From contig CAZWJH010000002.1 of the NCBI GenBank assembly GCA_964634755.1, positions 9,234 through 73,233 on the forward strand: DNA of 64,000 nt, in the 5' to 3' direction. The position numbers and the translations under genes were made by a program. Within the stretch, counting starts at the first letter, position 1. The number at the start of each line of letters is the position of its first letter. A model generated the notes under the pieces. It had not been told where the DNA came from and did no database searches. It saw only the letters and a list, made by a program, of their open reading frames with translations. Source of the stretch: JALXDT01 sp964634755 (lineage in GTDB: Bacteria; Acidobacteriota; Aminicenantia; JAMOAD01). Shown one piece after another: positions 1 to 8,609 of this stretch.

Positions 1-1
1 T

Positions 2-256
2 GTATTTTCAGCTCCTTTAAATGATATCTCTTCTCCTTTTTTTACAGAGAAAGGGTATCTTATTGTAAAGGTCCTAGAAAAGAATCTTAAAACTATGGTG
101 GATTTTAAGAAGGAAAAAGACGAGACAATGAAAAAGCTTATTGAAACAAAAAAGAACTCATTTCTTTTAAGCTATCTCCAAAAACTTATGGAAGAGTACA
201 AAGTAAAAATAAACAATTATGTGCTTGAAACATTTACAAAAAGAGGAAATAAATAG
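2..256 (+). CDS. Parvulin-type peptidyl-prolyl isomerase / foldase, C-terminal fragment
   Basis: The window opens inside a reading frame that stops at TAG 254-256. The visible 84 residues read VFSAPLNDISSPFFTEKGYL and then a lysine- and glutamate-rich helix. The pattern 'F..pl..iS.pf.t..Gy.i.kV.ek' is the end of the parvulin (rotamase) domain of SurA/PpiD/PrsA-like foldases, which isomerise prolyl bonds in exported proteins in the periplasm. The helical tail after the domain also fits that family. The N-terminus, including any signal peptide or membrane anchor, lies outside the window. The gene is 10 bases upstream of the OPT transporter and likely co-transcribed with it. The family call is an inference from a short match; any other rotamase-domain protein is possible. 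Confidence 0.6.
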   Translation, partial: VFSAPLNDISSPFFTEKGYLIVKVLEKNLKTMVDFKKEKDETMKKLIETKKNSFLLSYLQKLMEEYKVKINNYVLETFTKRGNK

Positions 257-266
257 GAGGGGATAA

Positions 267-2465
267 ATGGAAACAGGAGGAAAAGTAAAGGGACTTCCGG
301 AAAATGCTTACAGACCGCTTGAAAAGGATGAAAAATACATCCCTTATATAAGACCTGAGCAGATTATTCCGGAGATAACCCTTAGATCAGTTCTTTTGGG
401 TGTTATAATGGCTTTTGTCTTTTCTGCAGCAGCAGCATTCCTAGGCTTGAAAGTAGCTCAGGTTTTTGAAGCTGCTATTCCTATTGCAATTCTTGCTGTT
501 GGAATAGGGCCTTTGTTTAAAAGAAAGAGCACAATTTTGGAGAATGTTATTATACAGTCAATAGGTGCTGCTTCAGGGGTTATAGTTGCCGGGGCAATTT
601 TTACTTTACCGGCAATTTTTATTTTAAAACTTGATAAAACAATTGGAATTGACCTTTTTAAAATATTTATTGTTTCACTTTTCGGTGGTTTCATAGGAGT
701 CTTGTTTTTAATCCCATTTAGAAAATACTTTGTCTCAGAGATGCATGGAGAATTTCCCTTTCCTGAAGCAACAGCTACAACAGAAGTATTGGTCGCCGGT
801 GAAAAGGGAGGAGAGCAGGCTTCTGTTCTTGTTAAAAGTATGATAGTAGGAGGTCTTTACGATTTTGCTGTTTACTCATTGGGACTTTTTAAAGAAGTTT
901 TTACCACAAGAGTTTTTGGGTGGGGACAACAGCTTGCTAATAAAGCAAAGATGGTATTCAAGCTTGATGTCCTTGCAGCTGTTTTTGGACTTGGTTATAT
1001 AGTAGGCTTAAAATACGGTACTATTATAGCTGCCGGTTCATTTGTTTCATGGTGGGTATTTATTCCTCTTGTTAACTTTTTCGGAGGGGATAAAATAGCG
1101 GGACTTTCTCCTGAGCTTATTTTTTCTACCTATGTAAGGCACATAGGAATAGGAGCTATTGCTGCTGCGGGTATAATAGGGATCCTTAAATCTTCAAAAG
1201 TAATATATCAGGCATTTGGAATGGGGATAAAAGGAATCTTCACTAAACACGAAGAAAACAAAGAGGATTTGAGAACGGATAAAGATCTTAAAATGACGAC
1301 AATAGTTATGGGAATAATAATAATGTCCCTCCTAATTTTCCTCTTTTTCAGATACTTTATTCTTAAATCAGTTCAAGCTCCCACAACCATGAGTCTTATC
1401 TCTTTTGCAACAGTTATAATAATAAGTTTTCTTTTCACCTCTGTTGCCGCAAGGGCAATAGCTATAGTGGGAACGAACCCTGTGTCAGGTATGACATTGA
1501 TGACATTAATTCTTTCAAGTATTATTCTTGCTGCTGCAGGTTTAAAGGGACCTTATGGTATGATGGCCGGTCTTTTGATTGGTGGTGTCGTTTGTACTGC
1601 TCTTTCGGTTGCCGGTGGATTTATAACTGACCTTAAAATAGGTTATTGGCTTGGAGCAACCCCTTGGAATCAGGAAAGATTTAAGTTTTTAGGAATTCTT
1701 GTAGCTTCTCTTTCGGTTGGTCTTGTTATCCTTCTTTTAAATCAAACATATGGATTCTCTCCGATAAAAACAGAAAAAACCTTGAAAATAATGGAGAATA
1801 TTAAAAAGATTGAGATTACTGAAAGTAATCTTTCTGCTTTAAAAAATAAATTAAAAGAACTTAAACATACTCTTGAGAGCAATTCAGCACCTCAGCCAAT
1901 TTTAAAGGGTATGGATACATTGCTTGATAGTAAAGATATAAACACTTATAAAACGAATTTTGAAACATTTAAGACAAATTTTGAAAATACAGAACCTCTT
2001 CCAGCGCCTCAGGCGAATGCAATGGCAGCAGTTATTAAACCTCTTATGGAAAAAAGCTCTTCTGCTCCATGGATGCTTTATATAATAGGAATTATTTTTG
2101 CAATTATAATGGAACTTATAGGGATCCCACCTCTTGCATTTGCTCTGGGTATGTATATTCCTCTTGAACTTAATACTCCGATAATGTTAGGAGGCTTTGT
2201 TGCTTATCTTGTTAAAAAATCCACTGATAACAAAGAACTTGCAGCTAAAAGACACAGCAAAGGAACTTTAATTGCTTCGGGATTTATTGCTGGCGGTGCT
2301 TTGATTGGGATTGTAAGTGCACTCTTAAAATATGTGAATCTTGAGGATTCTATAAAAACAGGAATTGCAAACAAGCCTATAGGGGAATGGCTTTCTCTTG
2401 TGATGTTTATACTTCTTTCGGTTTATGTTTATTGGGATTCAAAGAAGGTAAAAGAGGAGAAATAA
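267..2465 (+). CDS. OPT-family oligopeptide transporter
   Basis: This 732-residue protein is almost entirely hydrophobic, with more than a dozen predicted membrane segments beginning near residue 38. The opening pattern (PEITLRSVLLG followed by a glycine/alanine-rich segment ending FLGLKVAQVFEAAIP) and the inner motif FPFPEATATTEVLVAGE are typical of the bacterial branch of the OPT/YSL superfamily, proton-coupled importers of oligopeptides or metal chelates. A charged loop of about 100 residues (about 497-600), predicted helical, interrupts the membrane region. The start is supported by an AGGAGGGG Shine-Dalgarno just upstream. The M24 peptidase gene follows after 2 bases, suggesting uptake of peptides coupled to their cleavage. 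The substrate itself cannot be read from the sequence. Confidence 0.9.
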   Translation: METGGKVKGLPENAYRPLEKDEKYIPYIRPEQIIPEITLRSVLLGVIMAFVFSAAAAFLGLKVAQVFEAAIPIAILAVGIGPLFKRKSTILENVIIQSIGAASGVIVAGAIFTLPAIFILKLDKTIGIDLFKIFIVSLFGGFIGVLFLIPFRKYFVSEMHGEFPFPEATATTEVLVAGEKGGEQASVLVKSMIVGGLYDFAVYSLGLFKEVFTTRVFGWGQQLANKAKMVFKLDVLAAVFGLGYIVGLKYGTIIAAGSFVSWWVFIPLVNFFGGDKIAGLSPELIFSTYVRHIGIGAIAAAGIIGILKSSKVIYQAFGMGIKGIFTKHEENKEDLRTDKDLKMTTIVMGIIIMSLLIFLFFRYFILKSVQAPTTMSLISFATVIIISFLFTSVAARAIAIVGTNPVSGMTLMTLILSSIILAAAGLKGPYGMMAGLLIGGVVCTALSVAGGFITDLKIGYWLGATPWNQERFKFLGILVASLSVGLVILLLNQTYGFSPIKTEKTLKIMENIKKIEITESNLSALKNKLKELKHTLESNSAPQPILKGMDTLLDSKDINTYKTNFETFKTNFENTEPLPAPQANAMAAVIKPLMEKSSSAPWMLYIIGIIFAIIMELIGIPPLAFALGMYIPLELNTPIMLGGFVAYLVKKSTDNKELAAKRHSKGTLIASGFIAGGALIGIVSALLKYVNLEDSIKTGIANKPIGEWLSLVMFILLSVYVYWDSKKVKEEK

Positions 2466-2467
2466 AA

Positions 2468-3658
2468 ATGGGAGATACAATTATTATTGAAAAAACTGAC
2501 CAAGCAATTTCTCTTCTTAAAGAGTATGATTATGATATGTGGATTACTTTCGCACGCGAAAGAAGTGTTACCCCAGATCCTATTTTAGATTATATATTTG
2601 AGGATAATCTTACTTGGAAATCGGCAATAATTATAACTAAAGGAGGATACAAGATAGCAATAGTAGGTTCTCTTGATGCTGAAGCGATAGAAAGAAAGGG
2701 CGTTTATGAAGTTATACCTTACATAAAATCATTTAAAGAGCCTTTTATAAAATATTTACAGAAAATTTCTCCTGATTCTATTTTAATTAATTATTCAAAA
2801 GATTCTCCTATTGCCGATGGCTTGACACATGGAATGTATCTCAATCTTATGGAAGCTATAAAAGAAGCAGGATTTGAAAAAAGTGTAGTTTCTTCTGAAA
2901 AACTTATATCATCTCTTTTAGGGAGAAAAACAGAGACAGAGATAAAACTAGTTAAAAATGCGATAGATGAGACATTAAAAATTTTTGATGAGGTGACAGA
3001 ATTTTTAAAAGAGGGAATTTCAGAAAAAGATGTGGCTGAATTTGTTAAATCAAAAGTAAAAGAGAGAGGATTTGGTTATGCTTGGGAAGAAGTGATGTGT
3101 CCGGCTGTTTTTGCAGGTCCTCAAACAGGAGGGGCTCATTCAGGGCCTACTAATAAAAAGATCAAAAAGGGTGAAGTTGTTAATATGGATTTTGGAATAA
3201 AGCTCAATGGATATGTGAGCGATTTACAAAGAACTTGGTATATTCTAAAAGATGATGAGGATAATGCACCACAGCCTGTTAAAAAAGCTTTTAAAGTTTT
3301 AATTGAATCTGTTGAAAAAGCTGCTGAGGCATTAAAGGTTGGAGTAAAGGGAATAGATATTGATAGTGTGGCAAGAGAGCACATAGTAAGAAATGGTTAC
3401 CCTGAGTATCCTCATGCTTTGGGACATCAGGTGGGAAGGAATGCTCATGATGGAGCAGCTCTTCTTGCTCCTGCCTGGGAAAGATATGGAAATTTACCTT
3501 ATCTTCCAATAGAAGAGAATATGCTCTTTACTATAGAGCCTCGAATCCCTGTCGAAGGTTATGGGATCGTGACAGTAGAAGATATAGTGAGAGTTAAAAA
3601 GGATGGAGTAGAATTTCTCTCCCCTCCTCAAAAAGAGATTATTCTTATAAGAGGATGA
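2468..3658 (+). CDS. M24 family metallopeptidase (Xaa-Pro aminopeptidase/prolidase-like)
   Basis: A 396-residue pita-bread metallopeptidase that would release N-terminal residues next to proline, or split Xaa-Pro dipeptides, in the cytoplasm. All five metal ligands of the family are visible: D241 and D252 (MDFGIKLNGYVSD), H320 (HALGH), E357 (TIEPR) and E371 (TVED). Residues 1-160 form the usual creatinase-like N-terminal domain. The reading frame is open further upstream, but the ATG at 2468 has a GAGGAGA Shine-Dalgarno within the end of the OPT gene and gives the normal length. Its position directly behind an oligopeptide transporter suggests it processes imported peptides. Exact specificity (aminopeptidase P or prolidase) is not resolved. 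Confidence 0.9.
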   Translation: MGDTIIIEKTDQAISLLKEYDYDMWITFARERSVTPDPILDYIFEDNLTWKSAIIITKGGYKIAIVGSLDAEAIERKGVYEVIPYIKSFKEPFIKYLQKISPDSILINYSKDSPIADGLTHGMYLNLMEAIKEAGFEKSVVSSEKLISSLLGRKTETEIKLVKNAIDETLKIFDEVTEFLKEGISEKDVAEFVKSKVKERGFGYAWEEVMCPAVFAGPQTGGAHSGPTNKKIKKGEVVNMDFGIKLNGYVSDLQRTWYILKDDEDNAPQPVKKAFKVLIESVEKAAEALKVGVKGIDIDSVAREHIVRNGYPEYPHALGHQVGRNAHDGAALLAPAWERYGNLPYLPIEENMLFTIEPRIPVEGYGIVTVEDIVRVKKDGVEFLSPPQKEIILIRG

Positions 3659-4245
3659 TTGTAAATCTATTTTTTTTGATTTCCGAACCACCTGGCTCTG
3701 AGGTGGATTCTTTTTTAAAATCACTGTCGTCAACTTTTTCAAAAGGAAAAAATCCTTCTGTGGTTCTCTTTGTTATAGGTGTGATTTTGTTGCTTCTTTT
3801 TTTGGTGATTTTAAAATACATGCTTGAGGTAAGAAAGACAAGAAAAAAATTGGAAGAGATTCTAAACAAAAGAGATTTTCCAAAGATAACTCAGGAACGG
3901 GATTTTAGAAATAGCAAAAGGATAAAGATTTTTAGAGAGGATAATATAATAATAAGGTTTAAAGAAGGTGAGCACAAGGATGAATCAGGTATTTTGTTGG
4001 ATATTTCAAAAGGAGGTTTAAGCTTTGAGCCGAATTTTCCTTTGAGAAGAGTGTATGTCGATGAGCTTATTGAAAACTTTGAAATAATAAAAGGAAGAGA
4101 AAAATTAAATATAAGGAAAGCAAAAGTTGTAAGAATTCAGCACCTTTATCACAAAAGACTTATAGCTTTTCGCTTTCTTGACATTGATCCAAATAATAGG
4201 AATCTTTTGATTAAAATGATTTCTGAACTTAGCAAAAAGGGGTAA
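3655..4245 (+). CDS. Membrane-anchored PilZ-domain protein (c-di-GMP binding)
   Basis: This 196-residue protein has one strong membrane segment at about residues 36-58, a short charged linker and a C-terminal PilZ domain. Both halves of the cyclic-di-GMP motif are present: RxxxR as R85-N-S-K-R89, and DxSxxG as D116-I-S118-K-G-G121. The spacing matches functional PilZ domains, so it probably binds c-di-GMP on the cytoplasmic face of the membrane. The ATG overlaps the stop of the M24 peptidase (ATGA), indicating translational coupling. The downstream target (motility, exopolysaccharide or adhesion) is not shown; no partner domain is fused. Confidence is high for PilZ and low for cellular role. 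Confidence 0.8.
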   Translation: MIVNLFFLISEPPGSEVDSFLKSLSSTFSKGKNPSVVLFVIGVILLLLFLVILKYMLEVRKTRKKLEEILNKRDFPKITQERDFRNSKRIKIFREDNIIIRFKEGEHKDESGILLDISKGGLSFEPNFPLRRVYVDELIENFEIIKGREKLNIRKAKVVRIQHLYHKRLIAFRFLDIDPNNRNLLIKMISELSKKG

Positions 4246-4444
4246 GAAACATTTTACTTAGAAAAAAAATTTAAAAAGAGTTTTCTATTTATTGATAATA
4301 TCTTTTATATTAAAAAAATATATATTTTTTGAATTTATTTTCTTTTTCTGGTATCTTTTTATTTAGGAAAAGTAGTTGAGTATTAAAGAGTTATTTTTTT
4401 TAATGGGTTAAATTTAATATAAAAATTAAGTAAAAGGATTTTAA

Positions 4445-4933
4445 ATGAGTTATGTTAGGAAAGAAAAAGATTCAAGAATTGCATTAGCTTATTTTGCCAT
4501 CTCCTTTTTATATTTAATTGTGGGAGGATATGGGCTTATATTTGTTGGTCAGATAAACAAATTTGGACAAAATTTTGGGATTACAGAAACAATTCAGAGA
4601 GAGTTAAGTCTTTTACGGCTAGTCGTTGTGTTTTTAATAATTACTGCTTTGTTGCTTGTTGTTTTTTCTATTTGTATTCTTAGGAACAAAAAGTGGGCTT
4701 ATTCTATAGTTAAAGTCAATTTTTGGTCATGCCTTCTCTTTATGATTCTCTTTATGGCTGGAAATCTCTATTTTATTTTTGGGGTTAGTTCTATGGTAAA
4801 AATCGAAAAAGAAGGACTCGTAGGTTTTAGGGTATCAGGTATTATGATGTTTTTTATCTATCTTATTATTTTAATGATAGTCTCTTTTGTAAAAAAACAA
4901 ATTACTCTTATGAACTCAAACAACGAAAAGTAA
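4445..4933 (+). CDS. Hypothetical four-helix membrane protein
   Basis: A 162-residue protein that I do not recognise. It shows four hydrophobic segments at about residues 16-36, 56-78, 90-112 and 130-152, joined by short polar loops, with a charged N-terminus (MSYVRKEKDSR) and a basic C-terminus, so both ends are probably cytoplasmic. An AAGGA Shine-Dalgarno lies 6 bases before the ATG. It follows 199 bases of extremely AT-rich DNA and is probably the first gene of its transcript; a weak TTGAGT-N17-TTTAAT promoter is visible at 4376-4404. No motif suggests a function. Confidence 0.6.
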   Translation: MSYVRKEKDSRIALAYFAISFLYLIVGGYGLIFVGQINKFGQNFGITETIQRELSLLRLVVVFLIITALLLVVFSICILRNKKWAYSIVKVNFWSCLLFMILFMAGNLYFIFGVSSMVKIEKEGLVGFRVSGIMMFFIYLIILMIVSFVKKQITLMNSNNEK

Positions 4934-4961
4934 TATCAATTTACTCTCTAAAAATCAATAG

Positions 4962-4990
4962 TTGACAATTATTATTTATTTATGTTAAAT
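4962..4990 (+). promoter_or_regulatory. Sigma-70-type promoter for the pentapeptide-repeat gene
   Basis: TTGACA at 4962-4967, a 17-base spacer and TTAAAT at 4985-4990. The predicted start of transcription falls about 10 bases before the ATG at 5007, just at the GGAGG Shine-Dalgarno, so the leader would be very short. Confidence 0.55.
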
Positions 4991-5006
4991 TTTTTTGGAG
5001 GGAAAA

Positions 5007-5342
5007 ATGGAGCTCAGAAAAAATAAGTATCATATTCTTTTAAGAGAAGGGAAGATTGATGAATTTAACAAAGAAATTGAAAAACTTAATGAAAGAGTAG
5101 ATCTTGAAAACTGCAATTTAAGAGGTCTTGATTTAAGAGGGGCAAATTTAAAAAGAGCAAACCTTAAGAATTCTTACTTAAAACTTGCTGATTTAAGAGG
5201 AGTGGATTTATCTGAAGCATTGCTTGAAGGAGCTTCTTTTAACCATGCAAGAATAAGCGGTGTCTACTTTCCACCTGATATTTCTCCTGAGGAAATTCTT
5301 CTTTCTGTTGAACATGGAACAAGGATAAGAGTTAAGAGGTAG
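5007..5342 (+). CDS. Small pentapeptide-repeat protein
   Basis: A 111-residue soluble protein. Residues 34-90 are classic A(D/N)LxX pentapeptide repeats, for example [18 protein letters not shown] and [17 protein letters not shown], predicted to fold as a right-handed quadrilateral beta-helix. About eleven units give roughly three coils. The N-terminal 30 residues are charged and helical, and the C-terminus is a short capping helix ending RIRVKR. The ATG at 5007 is chosen over an upstream in-frame TTG because a GGAGG Shine-Dalgarno at 4997-5001 is correctly spaced for it. It has its own promoter. Pentapeptide proteins usually bind other macromolecules, but no target is indicated here. Confidence 0.75.
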   Translation: MELRKNKYHILLREGKIDEFNKEIEKLNERVDLENCNLRGLDLRGANLKRANLKNSYLKLADLRGVDLSEALLEGASFNHARISGVYFPPDISPEEILLSVEHGTRIRVKR

Positions 5343-5378
5343 GTAATATTTAATATATTAAATTTGAAGGAGGATAAG

Positions 5379-6203
5379 ATGGAAGGAAAAGGAGGTTTTT
5401 TACTTCAAAGATTTTTAGAAAGAATTTTTAATGCACTTAAGAAGGTTTTGAGTTTAAATTTATTCGAATTTTTAAAGAAATGGTTAACTCTATTAGGAGA
5501 TTATGGTCTTTATGTTGGTGCTGTGCTTGTTATTTTAATAGGAATGATTTCATCAATAAGGTTGGAATCTTTTTCAAGTTTTCTTTATTCAATAGGGTTT
5601 GCTATAGCATTTTTAATCATTCAATATATTTCCTCAAAATTTAATTCAATCAATGAAAATTTAATAACTAGCAATGAAACATACATGACTTCAAATGGGT
5701 TTGCAGATGCTTTGGCTATTTTTTCAATAATAGCAGGCATTGTGTACTTTTTTATGAATCTTTATTTAGCAATAAAGCTTCCTGAATTTATGCCATTTCT
5801 TAAAGGTTTGGGAATATTGATAGTTTTTTCTCTTATTTCTCTAATTTCTTTTAATCCGAAACTTGTCTCGATTAAGAGTGTGAAAAAAAATTCAGCTGGT
5901 GAAGAAGCTATTGGAATATTGGGGTTTTTTATAAAACTTGCTGTTAAGCTTGTCCCTTTTATCTATGGGGTAGGAATATTTTTTATAATTATTTCAATGA
6001 TAGTAAATGCGATAGGTATTTTTGGCAACAAAGTCGAGATGGCTGTTAGTTGGGCAAGAGTCTTTAAAGATATGGTATCACTTTTAGTTTTTGGTTTATT
6101 ACCGTTTTTTGCTTATCTTTCTTTTGTTTTTAACTTTCTCCTAATTGATATTATTAAGTCCATATTGTTGATACCGGAAAAACTTGATAAATTATCAAAA
6201 TAG
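5379..6203 (+). CDS. Hypothetical multi-spanning membrane protein
   Basis: A 274-residue protein that I cannot assign to a family. The N-terminus (about 1-40) is amphipathic and basic. It is followed by about six to eight hydrophobic segments, including two closely spaced near residues 45-85 and further ones near 105-130, 140-165, 185-220 and 235-265. The ATG at 5379 has a GGAGG Shine-Dalgarno 5 bases upstream; an in-frame TTG at 5364 would put that sequence inside the gene and is rejected. It lies 36 bases after the pentapeptide gene and is probably co-transcribed with it. Confidence 0.6.
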   Translation: MEGKGGFLLQRFLERIFNALKKVLSLNLFEFLKKWLTLLGDYGLYVGAVLVILIGMISSIRLESFSSFLYSIGFAIAFLIIQYISSKFNSINENLITSNETYMTSNGFADALAIFSIIAGIVYFFMNLYLAIKLPEFMPFLKGLGILIVFSLISLISFNPKLVSIKSVKKNSAGEEAIGILGFFIKLAVKLVPFIYGVGIFFIIISMIVNAIGIFGNKVEMAVSWARVFKDMVSLLVFGLLPFFAYLSFVFNFLLIDIIKSILLIPEKLDKLSK

Positions 6204-6221
6204 AGCGATAATTTTGATTCC

Positions 6222-6250
6222 TTGACTATCTGATAAAATCTAATTAATAT
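6222..6250 (+). promoter_or_regulatory. Sigma-70-type promoter for the dipeptidase gene
   Basis: TTGACT at 6222-6227, a 17-base spacer and TAATAT at 6245-6250. The predicted leader to the ATG at 6280 is about 23 bases and contains a GGAGG Shine-Dalgarno. Confidence 0.6.
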
Positions 6251-6279
6251 ATTCATTTATATAAATTTACGGAGGAATT

Positions 6280-7488
6280 ATGAATAAGGGTGTGAAAGTA
6301 GTTTTGATTTTGTTTTTTGCTACTTCTCTTCTTTTTCCCGAACAGAATAAGGATTTAAAGAAAAAAGCTATTAAGATTATTAGGGAGAGTATAGTAGCTG
6401 ATACTCATGAAGATACGCCTACAATAGTTTACAGAGGAAAGAGCATTACTATAAGAAGAAACGAGGGACAAATTGATTTTCCAAGAATGCTTGAAGGTGG
6501 ATTAAATGCTCCTGTTTTTGCTATCTGGATCCCAAATAAACTTGATGAAAAGAGTCCTGAGGTTTATGCTTTAAAAGTAATGGCTGCAACTTTGAGGGAA
6601 ATTTATAAAAATGAAAATATAGGTGAAATTGCTTATTCAAGTAATGGTATAAAGAAAATAGTTGAAAGTGGAAAGATAGCCATAACTTTTAGCCTTGAAA
6701 ACAGCTCTGTTTTTCATTCTCCGGAGTATGTTGATATATTTTACAAGCTTGGAATAAGAATGGCATCTTTAACTCACATGTCAACCAATTATTTGAGCGA
6801 TTCATCAACAGACAAAGAAAAATGGGCAGGAATTAGCCCATTGGGAAAAGAGATAATAAGAAGAATGAATAAGGTGGGTATGATAATAGATGTTTCTCAT
6901 CTTTCTGATAAAGCTGTTGAAGATATACTTGAAATATCATCTGCTCCTATAATTGCTTCTCATTCGTGCGTAAGAGTACTTGCAGAGCATCCGAGAAATT
7001 TAACAGATAGATTAATAAAAGCAATTGCAGAAAAAGGCGGATTAGTAGATGTGAATTTTGCGTCATTCTACCTTGATGGAACTCTTAAAGATAAGTATCA
7101 GAAGATTAGCAAAAAGTACAAAGAAATAAAAAAGGATTTGGATAAAAAGTACCCGAATAAAGGGAAAGAATATGAAGAAAAAATGAGAGAATTGAAAGAG
7201 ATGCAGAAAAAGGAGTACTCTTCAATTAAGCCTGATTTAAGTATAGTTATTAAACATATTAAATACATAAAAAATCTTGTAGGAATTGATCATGTTGGTA
7301 TTGGGTCTGATTTTGAAGGAATTGGAAACTCAGCTCCACAAGGGCTTGAAGATATTACAAAACTTCCCGATCTTGTGGTAGAAATGTTAAGAGCCGGATT
7401 TAGTGAAATAGAGATAAAAAAGATTCTTGGGCTTAATTTTTTAAGATTGTATAAAGAGGTAGAGAGAAAAAAGACTGTGAATTTATGA
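6280..7488 (+). CDS. Exported M19 (renal-type) dipeptidase
   Basis: A 402-residue zinc dipeptidase with an N-terminal signal peptide (residues 1-21, basic start then hydrophobic core ending near LLFPEQ), so it probably works in the periplasm. Family signatures are the metal motif DTHED (D41-H43-D45, the family's DGHND), DFPRMLEGG, IDVSHLSD, ASHSC and GIDHVGIGSDFEG near the C-terminus. A charged coiled insertion of about 50 residues lies near 265-315, before the last metal-site strand, and is longer than in compact members. M19 enzymes split a wide range of dipeptides, consistent with the peptide uptake genes nearby. It overlaps the next gene by 4 bases, which may be only positional coupling. 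Confidence 0.9.
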   Translation: MNKGVKVVLILFFATSLLFPEQNKDLKKKAIKIIRESIVADTHEDTPTIVYRGKSITIRRNEGQIDFPRMLEGGLNAPVFAIWIPNKLDEKSPEVYALKVMAATLREIYKNENIGEIAYSSNGIKKIVESGKIAITFSLENSSVFHSPEYVDIFYKLGIRMASLTHMSTNYLSDSSTDKEKWAGISPLGKEIIRRMNKVGMIIDVSHLSDKAVEDILEISSAPIIASHSCVRVLAEHPRNLTDRLIKAIAEKGGLVDVNFASFYLDGTLKDKYQKISKKYKEIKKDLDKKYPNKGKEYEEKMRELKEMQKKEYSSIKPDLSIVIKHIKYIKNLVGIDHVGIGSDFEGIGNSAPQGLEDITKLPDLVVEMLRAGFSEIEIKKILGLNFLRLYKEVERKKTVNL

Positions 7489-8609
7489 GTTTGCGAATAG
7501 CTGTTATTCACGATTGGTTGGTGGGTATAAGAGGGGGAGAAAAGGTTCTAGAAGAGATCCTCTCTGTAATCGAGAAAAAACTTCAATATGATAAACTCGA
7601 AATATATACACTTGTTCATAAAAAAGAGAGCCAATCCGAGATTGTGGAAAAGCAGAATATTAATACTTCTTTCATTCAACATTTACCTTTTGGCTTAAAA
7701 AAGTACAGAAATTACCTTCCTTTCTTTCCCTCTGCCATAGAATCCTTCAATCTTAAAGACTTTAACTTAATAATAAGCTCCTCACATGCTGTTGCAAAGG
7801 GGGTTATTCCTCCAGTAGGAGCTGTTCATATCTCTTATTCTCACACTCCGATGAGATATATATGGGATCACTATCATACCTACTTTGGCAATAAAAGGGG
7901 ATTAAAAAGAATTTTTTACAGTACGGTAGCGAGTTATCTAAGAATATGGGATAGGGTTTCTTCTGATAGAGTGGATTATTTTATTGCTAACAGTGAGAAT
8001 GTAAGAAGGAGAATAGAGAGGTATTATAGAAGAAACTCAGAAGTAATATACCCTCCGGTTGATACTGACTTTTTTTTATGTGATGAAAAAGTTGAAAAAA
8101 AAGACTATTTTTTGCTTGTATCTGCAATGGTACCTTACAAGAGAGTTGACCTTGCTATTAAAACCTTTAATAAAAATGGGTTACCTTTAAAAGTTGTTGG
8201 CGATGGGCCTGATTTTAAAAAGTTGAAGAAAATTGCAAAAGATAATATTGAGTTTTTAGGGAGGGTAAATAATTCTGAGCTTAAAATTCTTTATTCAGAA
8301 TCTAGGGCTCTTATTTTTCCAGCAGAAGAAGATTTTGGAATAATCCCGGTGGAAGCTCAGGCTTGTGGTACCCCTGTCATTGCTTATGGAAAAGGCGGAG
8401 CTCTTGAGACTATTGTAGATGAGGAAACAGGATTGTTTTTTGATAGGCAGACAGAAGAGGCTCTTTTGTTAGCTATTGACAAATTCCTAAATAAAAGGTT
8501 TAATAGTGAATTAATTAGAAAAAATTCTCTGAGGTTTTCCAAGAAAAACTTCAGAGAAAAGTTTTCTCTCTTTATAGAGAGAGTAATGAGAGATAGGAAA
8601 AGTGACTAA
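7485..8609 (+). CDS. Family 4 glycosyltransferase
   Basis: A 374-residue GT-B fold glycosyltransferase. The N-terminal domain begins MSLRIAVIHDWLVGIRGGEK, the usual GT4 acceptor-binding start. The C-terminal donor domain carries PYKRVDLAIKTF and the E-x7-E element in EEDFGIIPVEAQACGTPV, followed by the GGALETI phosphate loop. It probably adds a sugar to a lipid-linked oligosaccharide at the cytoplasmic face of the membrane. It overlaps the dipeptidase by 4 bases (ATGA) and the following sugar-phosphate transferase gene by 8 bases, making a small surface polysaccharide unit. Donor and acceptor sugars are unknown. Confidence 0.85.
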   Translation: MSLRIAVIHDWLVGIRGGEKVLEEILSVIEKKLQYDKLEIYTLVHKKESQSEIVEKQNINTSFIQHLPFGLKKYRNYLPFFPSAIESFNLKDFNLIISSSHAVAKGVIPPVGAVHISYSHTPMRYIWDHYHTYFGNKRGLKRIFYSTVASYLRIWDRVSSDRVDYFIANSENVRRRIERYYRRNSEVIYPPVDTDFFLCDEKVEKKDYFLLVSAMVPYKRVDLAIKTFNKNGLPLKVVGDGPDFKKLKKIAKDNIEFLGRVNNSELKILYSESRALIFPAEEDFGIIPVEAQACGTPVIAYGKGGALETIVDEETGLFFDRQTEEALLLAIDKFLNKRFNSELIRKNSLRFSKKNFREKFSLFIERVMRDRKSD

